A DNA stretch of 11,498 nt from the NCBI GenBank assembly GCA_004124535.1, contig SCKQ01000060.1:1-11498 (forward strand), written 5' to 3'. Below, piece by piece: positions 5,644 to 11,498 of this stretch. Numbering within the stretch: position 1 is the first letter of the stretch; each line of letters opens with the position of its first letter. Under the pieces are notes generated by a model. The model was given only the letters and a program-made list of their open reading frames with translations, was not told where the DNA came from and searched no databases. The stretch is from Fidelibacterota bacterium (lineage in GTDB: Bacteria; Marinisomatota; Marinisomatia; Marinisomatales; TCS55). Position numbers and translations under genes: made by a program.

Positions 5644-5785
5644 ATTAACATTGTATTTACACCGTAATGGCACAATAGGTTTTGAGGACTTGCTTGTAAT
5701 GAATTTCTAATCTCAAGCGAAGGATGCACATGATAAGAATAGAAATCACCAGAGTTGAAGTGCTTGATAGAGGAGAGGTTTTTTT

Positions 5786-7894
5786 ATGTCGCGTATGACC
5801 TTCAGAAATTATGGTGGCAGTTACCAGCTTAGGATTCAGGATGCCCAAGATTTGGAGAAGATTCAAGTTCTTGATGAAGTCCACTGGGCTGCTATTAGTA
5901 TTCCTACCAACAGCCTTAATTGCGATAAGGCGTTCACCGCCTACGTGGATACAGATAAGAATGGCCGCATCAGGCCTTCTGAACTCAAGGCTGCATGGTC
6001 TTGGTTGGTTCAGGTGCTTGCCGATCGACAGCGCATGTCTGAGGGCTCCGATATCCTCAGGCTTCAAGATATTGATACGCATAATCCCGAAGGCCAAAAG
6101 TTGCATGCGGCTGCTGAGCTTATCTTAACCAATCTGAACATGCAGGCGAAAAATGAAATTAGTCTCGCGCAAGTCCGAGACGTGCAGAGCATTATGGCGA
6201 ATGCGGAAAATAATGGTGATGGTATTATTCCTCCGGAAGTTGCAGCCAACGCCGACTTAGCACAATTTATCACTTCTATTATGGATACTGTAGGTTCGCA
6301 AATGGACGCTTGCGGTAAACCAGGGATTGGCGAGGATGAGCTAAAGAAATTTTTCAACGAGGCAGAAACCTATCTTGCGTGGAAGGCCCAGGGTGAGATT
6401 CCTAAGGGCCAAGAGAGCACAGAAATTATGCCGTGGGGGATTGATACACAAAAAGCATATGATTTAATAAAAAATGTGGAAGAGAAGATAGAACAGTTTT
6501 TTGCGCAATGCGCTCTGGTTAAGTTTGATAAGAGGGCCGCAGCTCAGATGCAGTTTCGTGAGCAGGAGCTTGCAGAAATTGATTTTACGGATACAGCCCA
6601 GATGTTAAGCCGATTGAAGGACAGCCCCCTCATTTCACCTAACTCGGAAGGGCTGTTAAATTTTGAGGGTGAAATTAATCCGCTCTATGCGGCGACCCTG
6701 CTTGAACTTAGGGAGAAGGTTTTGAAGCGCGTTCTTGGAAATTCCGTTGAGCGACTTAACGAAAAAGATTGGCGCAAAGTAAAAAATATTTTTGGTTCTT
6801 ATCAGACATGGTTTGAAAACAAACAAGGCGCCAAGGTTGAAAAACTAGGACAAGATCAACTGCGCTCTTATCTTGAGGGATCCTATCAGGAGCAGGCCAG
6901 CGAGCTGATCAAAAAAGATTTAGCGGTTGCGAACGACTTAAATCAGATAAAAAATTTGGAAAAGGTCATTCTTTATCAAAGATGGTTGATGGTATTAGCA
7001 AACAATTTTGTGAGTTTTGCAGATCTTTATAATCCGAATACTCGAGCGCTATTTGAAATGGGTACGCTCATTATTGATGAGAGACAAATTGGTTTTACCA
7101 TGGGCGTTCGGGATCGCCAAGCCCACAAGAAAGTAAGCCAGCGCAGTTCGATGCACTTGCTGTATGTTGAGGTAACGGGTCGTCAAGACACGGACGCTAA
7201 GTTTGAGATTGTAGCGCCCGTAACTTCGGGCAGTGCAGAGGGATTGCATGTTGGAAAGCGCGGCATTTTCTTTACCGTAGATGGGCGTGAATGGGATGCC
7301 GAGGTCGTGGATATCGTGGTAAATCCCATTAGTGTGTCGGAGTCTGTGAAGGTGCCCTTCCAAAAATTTGCTGCTTTTATAAGAAAGCAAATCGAAAAAA
7401 TGACTAAGTCAAGCGAAGAAAAGTTGGTATCAAAGTCTTCTTCTGCCAGTTCATCCGGGGCGGCAAGAGACCTTATGTTGGGTGGGGGTCTGGCAATTGC
7501 GGCTCTTGGATCATCTTTTGCTTACATTACCAAAGCTCTTTCGCAGGTGAAACCCACTCAAGTCCTGAGTGCTTTGTTGGGTTTGGCGATGGTTGTATTA
7601 TTACCCGGTATATTGGCTGGTTTTGTGAAGATACGCAAAAGGGATATGAGCGGCCTTTTAGAAGCGTCGGGTTGGGCAGTCAATGTCCACATGCGCATTA
7701 ATACGAAGATGGGACGGCTGTTTACCCACACACCGTATCTTCCTAAAAAAGCACACAAAGAACGAAGAGATGCAGTTGGAAAATTTGTAAAAGAACTTGG
7801 GTATAAGACTTCTCAATCTATGAGGCCAACCACTTATGTTTTCCTGTTTATTCTTTTGGTGCTTTGTGCGATATTTCTTTATGTTAAATATTGA
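5786..7894 (+). CDS. Large EF-hand protein with C-terminal membrane segments, unknown function
   Basis: A 702-residue protein with AGGAGAGG 7 bases before the ATG. Residues 55-66 form a textbook 12-residue EF-hand calcium loop (D-T-D-K-N-G-R-I-R-P-S-E). A degenerate second one (NNGDGIIPPE) lies at 142-151, followed by KPGIGEDEL at 178-186. A long, mostly helical, charged region spans about 190-540, then a Ser/Ala linker at 550-560. Hydrophobic stretches at about 563-581, 593-614 and 683-700 suggest two or three membrane spans. There is no N-terminal signal, so the large domain probably stays cytoplasmic while the C-terminus anchors it. I believe it belongs to a scattered family of about 700-residue bacterial hypothetical proteins that keep the same EF-hand and NGDGIIPPE segments, but I cannot name a function. 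Codon use is less AT-rich than in the upstream run, so it need not share its origin. Confidence 0.85.
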   Translation: MSRMTFRNYGGSYQLRIQDAQDLEKIQVLDEVHWAAISIPTNSLNCDKAFTAYVDTDKNGRIRPSELKAAWSWLVQVLADRQRMSEGSDILRLQDIDTHNPEGQKLHAAAELILTNLNMQAKNEISLAQVRDVQSIMANAENNGDGIIPPEVAANADLAQFITSIMDTVGSQMDACGKPGIGEDELKKFFNEAETYLAWKAQGEIPKGQESTEIMPWGIDTQKAYDLIKNVEEKIEQFFAQCALVKFDKRAAAQMQFREQELAEIDFTDTAQMLSRLKDSPLISPNSEGLLNFEGEINPLYAATLLELREKVLKRVLGNSVERLNEKDWRKVKNIFGSYQTWFENKQGAKVEKLGQDQLRSYLEGSYQEQASELIKKDLAVANDLNQIKNLEKVILYQRWLMVLANNFVSFADLYNPNTRALFEMGTLIIDERQIGFTMGVRDRQAHKKVSQRSSMHLLYVEVTGRQDTDAKFEIVAPVTSGSAEGLHVGKRGIFFTVDGREWDAEVVDIVVNPISVSESVKVPFQKFAAFIRKQIEKMTKSSEEKLVSKSSSASSSGAARDLMLGGGLAIAALGSSFAYITKALSQVKPTQVLSALLGLAMVVLLPGILAGFVKIRKRDMSGLLEASGWAVNVHMRINTKMGRLFTHTPYLPKKAHKERRDAVGKFVKELGYKTSQSMRPTTYVFLFILLVLCAIFLYVKY

Positions 7895-7935
7895 ACTTTT
7901 TTGGATGACAGCGAAGGGTATTTTTGAGGGCGGTG

Positions 7936-8106
7936 CTAGTTCGCGGAGGCTTCCTGTACGGCCTCTTTCAGCAAACGTGTTAATAACGCGTTTTTATAGG
8001 TCATGTTTTCAACGATTCCTTTCATTGGCATGGAGAGCCGTCGGTAACCCCAGATACATCGTCGCTTAGTTTCCTCCCAACCCTCGCGTTGATAGTACAA
8101 GGGCAT
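7936..8106 (-). CDS. Possible 56-residue protein convergent to the EF-hand gene
   Basis: A frame from ATG 8106 to TAG 7936-7938, with GAGG 5 bases before the ATG. The peptide is basic, contains REGWEETKRRCIWGYRRLSM and ends in a helical, Leu/Ala-rich segment. It reads like coding sequence rather than random frame, but it matches nothing I recognise. The frame is open a further 23 codons upstream without a start, so it could also be the tail of a decayed gene. Confidence 0.35.
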   Translation of the reverse strand: MPLYYQREGWEETKRRCIWGYRRLSMPMKGIVENMTYKNALLTRLLKEAVQEASAN

Positions 8107-8244
8107 GTTTACCTCGAAATAGAAAGTGCTGTAGCGGAGGCTGGAAGTACAACTGACGGTAAAACTTTAAGGCGATTATATTTTGTTAGATCCTATAAGC
8201 TAAATACCTCATTTAAAGGAATATAGATCGCATTAAAATCAAAT

Positions 8245-8267
8245 AGCCTCCTCACGGGGGCTTTTTT
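8245..8267 (+). terminator. Rho-independent terminator
   Basis: AGCCTCC (8245-8251) pairs with GGGGGCT (8256-8262) around a TCAC loop, giving seven pairs with one G-U, and is followed directly by a run of six T. Read on the plus strand it would end transcription about 350 bases after the EF-hand gene. The distance suggests either a long 3' tail or that it belonged to a gene now lost. Confidence 0.8.
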
Positions 8268-8314
8268 GTTTACACCAAGGACAGGCTCACACCTTTTTAC
8301 ATATCGGCTCTTAA

Positions 8315-8357
8315 AATTTCTGTGTAATTTCCTGTATGAAACACTGCTGGCTCAAAT
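8315..8357 (+). repeat. 43-bp imperfect direct repeat, copy 2
   Basis: Same-orientation partner of 4181-4223, 4134 bases away, with seven mismatches. It lies in the leader of the hydrolase gene, ending 44 bases before its start codon. An upstream ATG inside the repeat (8336) is in frame with the hydrolase but lacks a ribosome site, so I treat the repeat as non-coding. Confidence 0.7.
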
Positions 8358-8401
8358 CTATGAAACATTTTTATTTACAAAGAAACAATGGGAGGGAATC
8401 T

Positions 8402-10120
8402 ATGTCCAGAATAATGGCCATTTTGCTTAGCTGTTTCCTTGCCGTGGGGTCTCTCTCCGCAGGTAAGCTGAATTTTGTTATAACCTATCCACAGGAAAGT
8501 GACGGAAAATTATTGGAAGGGCGACTCCTGCTTCTGCTGGCAAAGAAGGATGATCCTGAACCCCGATTTCAGATCACGTACCGGAATCATACCGGTCTGA
8601 TATATGGTGTAGACGTTCTAGGTCCAAGGCCTAACAAGGGTGTAGTAATTGATGGCGCCGCACTGGGCTACCCCATTGAATCGCTCAATGATATTCCCGT
8701 TGGAGAATATTGGGTACAAGGATTGTTACATACATACGAAACGTTTAATCTGAATACGGGACAGACCGTTAAACTTCCTATGGATAATGGAGAGGGGCAA
8801 AAATGGAACCGTTCACCTGGGAATCTTTATTCCAAACCTCAGAAAATGTTTTTAGATCCAAGCAAAAGAAAAACGGTGAAAATTACCTTAGATCAGGTAA
8901 TTCCAGTCATCGAGCCACCGAAGGACAGCAAGTATGTTAAGCATGTACGTTTCCAAAGTAAACTGCTGACAGAATTCTGGGGTCGCCCCACCTATCTAGG
9001 TGCGCACATTTTATTACCGAAAGATTTTGATAAACATCCTGAGGCAAAATACCCAGTGATGGTTTTTCATGGACATTATAATCATGATTTCAGGGGATTC
9101 AGGCCTGAACCGCCCGATCCTGATCTGGAGCCTGAATTCAGTTCTCGATTCAACTGGGAGGGGTATAATCGGACGGTTCAGGAATATGAACATCAATTCT
9201 ATAAGGATTGGACAAGTGATGATTTTCCTCGCGTCCTGGTAATTGATATTCAGCACCAGAACCCATACTATGATGATTCCTATGCCGTTAATTCCGCCAA
9301 TATTGGCCCCTATGGCGATGCTATTACCTATGAACTGATTCCTTATATCGAGGAGAAATTCCGTGGCATTGGTGAGGGTTGGGCTAGATTCCTTTATGGC
9401 GGTTCTACCGGAGGCTGGGAGGCGCTGGCGGCACAGGTTTTCTATCCCGAGGAATATAATGGATGTTTTGCGGCCTGCCCTGATCCCATCGATTTTCGAG
9501 CATATTGCCAAGTGAACATCTATGAGGATGAAAATGCTTACTACAAAAAGGGTCCATTTAAGCAGGTTGAAACACCGGCACACAGAAATTACCTGGGCGA
9601 AGTAAATGCCACCATGAAAGATATGAACCATTTGGAGCTGGCACTTGGAACGAATAGTCGGTCGGGCGACCAGTGGGATATCTGGCAAGCCGTTTACAGC
9701 ACCATGGGTCCGGATGGTTATCCCCAGCCGATCTGGGATAAATACACAGGAAAAATTGATAAGGATGTGGCCAATTATTGGCGTGAGAACTACGATCTCC
9801 AATACATATTGAAGCGTGACTGGTCAAAGATAGGCTCCAATTTAGAAGGTAAAATCCACATCTACTGTGGTGATATGGATAACTATTACCTTAACAACGC
9901 CGTATATTTAATGGAGGAGTTTTTGAAAGAAACCACTAAACCCTATTACAATGGAGAAGTGGATTATGGCGATCGTGCCGAACACTGTTGGAATGGTGAT
10001 CACACCCGTCCCAATGCCCTTTCCCGGTTGCGATATAATCAAATGTTTATACCCAAAGCAGTTGTGCGGATGGAAAATACAGCACCACCCGGAGCAGACC
10101 TAAAAAGTTGGAGGTATTAA
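8402..10120 (+). CDS. Secreted esterase-fold alpha/beta hydrolase
   Basis: A 572-residue protein beginning with a signal peptide of about 20 residues (MSRIMAILLSC...SLSA), so it is exported. The ATG at 8402 has GGGAGG 6 bases upstream. An in-frame ATG at 8336 would add 22 polar residues and hide the signal, so it is rejected. The N-terminal 180 residues are beta-rich and may be an accessory domain. The catalytic domain follows (about 200-550), with the nucleophile elbow YGGSTGGW (Ser335), a likely acid in GDMDNYY (Asp491 or Asp493) and a likely catalytic His in AEHCWNGDH (His528 or His534). This layout matches the putative esterase (esterase D/enterochelin esterase-like) family. The substrate is unknown; an exported hydrolase of esters or peptides is a fair inference. 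It lies alone between a terminator and the next lipoprotein gene. Confidence 0.85.
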   Translation: MSRIMAILLSCFLAVGSLSAGKLNFVITYPQESDGKLLEGRLLLLLAKKDDPEPRFQITYRNHTGLIYGVDVLGPRPNKGVVIDGAALGYPIESLNDIPVGEYWVQGLLHTYETFNLNTGQTVKLPMDNGEGQKWNRSPGNLYSKPQKMFLDPSKRKTVKITLDQVIPVIEPPKDSKYVKHVRFQSKLLTEFWGRPTYLGAHILLPKDFDKHPEAKYPVMVFHGHYNHDFRGFRPEPPDPDLEPEFSSRFNWEGYNRTVQEYEHQFYKDWTSDDFPRVLVIDIQHQNPYYDDSYAVNSANIGPYGDAITYELIPYIEEKFRGIGEGWARFLYGGSTGGWEALAAQVFYPEEYNGCFAACPDPIDFRAYCQVNIYEDENAYYKKGPFKQVETPAHRNYLGEVNATMKDMNHLELALGTNSRSGDQWDIWQAVYSTMGPDGYPQPIWDKYTGKIDKDVANYWRENYDLQYILKRDWSKIGSNLEGKIHIYCGDMDNYYLNNAVYLMEEFLKETTKPYYNGEVDYGDRAEHCWNGDHTRPNALSRLRYNQMFIPKAVVRMENTAPPGADLKSWRY

Positions 10121-10190
10121 ACTGATAAAATATTCAGTGGTGTTTATTCAGTAAAAAGGAGCTTATTGTTGTTAGGCGGAAACTTTTTTG

Positions 10191-10220
10191 TTTACGTTTT
10201 TTTCAGGCATTAATCATAAT
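10191..10220 (+). promoter_or_regulatory. Weak candidate promoter for the TPR/NTF2 lipoprotein gene
   Basis: TTTACG (10191-10196) and CATAAT (10215-10220) are separated by 18 bases, 33 bases upstream of the ATG at 10254. Boxes and spacing are acceptable for a sigma70-type promoter but occur in AT-rich DNA where such matches are common. Confidence 0.3.
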
Positions 10221-10253
10221 TTGTTACACTAACGAACCCATAAGGAGATAATC

Positions 10254-11498
10254 ATGAGGAAACTATTTTTTACATTATTGATGATATCAATATTCGCGGT
10301 TTCATGCACTCAATCAGATACTGCCAGTCAAGTTCCTGAAGGGAAATATATCGAATGGGGAAGCGATAATGAAATCGCTAATACTATGGTACAAATGGGC
10401 CTTAGTCATTATTTAAATGTCGAAAACGAAAAAGCACTCACCTATTTGCACGGAGCATTGGAGATTGATTCTACCCTATTTGGCCCCCACGTTTTGCTGG
10501 CGTGGATGACACCTGAAGGTGAAGTAAGAGAAATGCATCAGAAAAAAGCGAGGGAACTGGTAAAAGGAAAAAATGAAAATTCGAATTTACTGGTATCATT
10601 TTTTGATGTACTTCCCGGGGACGATTTAAGAGAAAGAAGGCATAAAGTATGGTCTAAAATGCATGAAATTGAACCGGATGGTGGTTTTATTCATTATTAT
10701 TATGCACTTACAAAACCAACAGTAGAAGAAAGAATCGCTGAGCTGGAAGTTCTGTTAGAAAACCGAAAAAAATCGGATCGCAGGTACATACATATAATAA
10801 ATAATTTAGGCTATTTATATTATGCTGCCGATAATAAATCTAAAGCTAAATCATATTTTGACCAGTATGTGGAAGAATACCCCAATGGCTATAATCCACA
10901 AGATTCAATGGGTGAATATTATTTTATGGAAGAAGATTATGAAACATCCTTGGCTCATTACCAAAAATCTGTTGATTTATTTCCGGGTTCAACCTCAGGT
11001 ATTGGTAAAATAAAAGAGATTAGTGAACTCAAAGCTGAAAATGAAGCAGCAGCGGCAAAACAGAAAAATCAAGATACCTTTGATCGGAATGTGGCCACCA
11101 TTAAGACGTGGATCAAGGGTTTTGCGGATAAGGACCTGGAAGGACAGATGGCTCTATATGCGGATACGGCCAAGTGGAGTCCACCTGATTACAATGGGAA
11201 TGTTATGGTTGGGCTAAAAGGCATAGTAGATGTCTTAACGTTTTATCATAATAATTTCGATGATATTACTTTTCAGGAAGGCGTTGGTTTACCAGGTGAT
11301 GATGGTGCAGGGTTTTATGCTGGTTCCTATTACCCGGATTTGGATAATCCCAATGCCGTCAGGGTCTATGGTACATGGACACCCACGCATAAGGAAACTG
11401 GTAAGAAGGTCTCGAACAAATGGTATGGACTTATAATATTTAACGAAGATGGTAAAATTTCCTTTTTTTCAGACTGGTTTGATGTAAACGGTATCCAA
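10254..11498 (+). CDS. Lipoprotein with TPR-like repeats and NTF2/SnoaL-like domain (runs off the right edge)
   Basis: The frame is open for all 415 codons from the ATG to the window end; AGGAG precedes it by about 8 bases. The N-terminus is a lipoprotein signal ending FAVSC, with Cys18 as the expected lipidation site, so the protein is membrane-anchored in the periplasm or outer envelope. TPR-like helical pairs are visible at about 40-75 and 177-250 (for example LGYLYYAADNKSKAKSYFDQ, then YETSLAHYQKSVDLFPGS). A charged helix links to a C-terminal domain from about residue 275 with the outline of an NTF2/SnoaL-like fold (IKTWIKGFADKDLEGQMALY, VRVYGTWTPTH, FNEDGKISFFSDWFDV). It is probably a binding or scaffold protein, and no catalytic residues can be asserted. 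The end is close to a natural end of such a domain. Confidence 0.8.
   Translation, partial: MRKLFFTLLMISIFAVSCTQSDTASQVPEGKYIEWGSDNEIANTMVQMGLSHYLNVENEKALTYLHGALEIDSTLFGPHVLLAWMTPEGEVREMHQKKARELVKGKNENSNLLVSFFDVLPGDDLRERRHKVWSKMHEIEPDGGFIHYYYALTKPTVEERIAELEVLLENRKKSDRRYIHIINNLGYLYYAADNKSKAKSYFDQYVEEYPNGYNPQDSMGEYYFMEEDYETSLAHYQKSVDLFPGSTSGIGKIKEISELKAENEAAAAKQKNQDTFDRNVATIKTWIKGFADKDLEGQMALYADTAKWSPPDYNGNVMVGLKGIVDVLTFYHNNFDDITFQEGVGLPGDDGAGFYAGSYYPDLDNPNAVRVYGTWTPTHKETGKKVSNKWYGLIIFNEDGKISFFSDWFDVNGIQ

Larger units (their letters stand above)
7895..8401. other. Intergenic region between the EF-hand gene and the hydrolase
   Basis: Apart from a possible 56-residue minus-strand frame (7936-8106), I see no gene here. 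From 8107 to 8244 nothing is recognisable. A strong intrinsic terminator follows (8245-8267), then copy 2 of the 43-bp repeat (8315-8357) in the leader of the hydrolase gene. No clear promoter boxes can be picked out for the hydrolase. Confidence 0.45.

Noticed and set aside
5730..5798. 22-codon frame running into the start of the EF-hand gene
   Set aside because: It could be a leader peptide (AAGG lies 6 bases upstream) but it is short, overlaps the next gene's ribosome site, and nothing beyond an open frame supports it.
8336..8401. N-terminal extension of the hydrolase from ATG 8336
   Set aside because: It has no ribosome site, lies within the repeated element, and would bury a clear signal peptide that starts at ATG 8402 behind GGGAGG.
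9014..9802. 262-codon minus-strand frame inside the hydrolase gene
   Set aside because: It is fully antisense to a well-supported esterase-fold gene with intact catalytic motifs; its translation has no domain and no sensible start context.

Overview
The window looks like a stretch of an uncultured Gram-negative bacterial genome. The evidence is two Sec-type signal peptides, a lipoprotein signal, a TPR/NTF2-like lipoprotein and clear Shine-Dalgarno sites. The style of the flanking genes resembles marine FCB-type lineages such as Marinimicrobia or Bacteroidota, but this is an impression and no marker gene fixes the taxonomy. UGA acts as a normal stop in several genes, for example the M24 peptidase, so the standard bacterial code applies.

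Left part (1-3817): a 5' fragment of threonine synthase on the minus strand diverges from a two-gene plus-strand operon, a class V aminotransferase-fold PLP enzyme followed by a secreted M24 (Xaa-Pro aminopeptidase-like) metallopeptidase. Converging on these is a tight minus-strand pair: an ArsC-family arsenate reductase-like protein, then a single-domain asparaginase. The ArsC-like gene is the main discovery. Its full reading frame runs 3817-3467 and is broken by one in-frame UGA exactly at catalytic residue 12, where the family has Cys. The flanking active-site sequence, His8 and Arg60/94/107 are all intact, and a SECIS-like hairpin lies just downstream of the UGA. I read it as a selenoprotein that ordinary gene calling would truncate.

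Middle part (about 4180-8270): accessory, foreign-looking DNA. An AT-rich run of tightly overlapping small plus-strand genes (a 42-codon ORF, a 7Fe/8Fe-type ferredoxin, a short Smr-like protein, HspQ, an unknown lysine-rich protein and a 22-codon ORF) has the gene packing of a phage or mobile cassette, although no phage hallmark gene is present. It is followed by a 702-residue EF-hand protein with C-terminal membrane segments, a possible 56-residue minus-strand ORF and a strong intrinsic terminator. A 43-bp imperfect direct repeat (36/43 identical) occurs at 4181 and 8315, so it brackets this block.

Right part (8402-11498): a secreted esterase-fold alpha/beta hydrolase and the first 415 codons of a lipoprotein with TPR-like repeats and a C-terminal NTF2/SnoaL-like domain. 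These look like envelope or periplasmic functions of the same kind of host as the left part.
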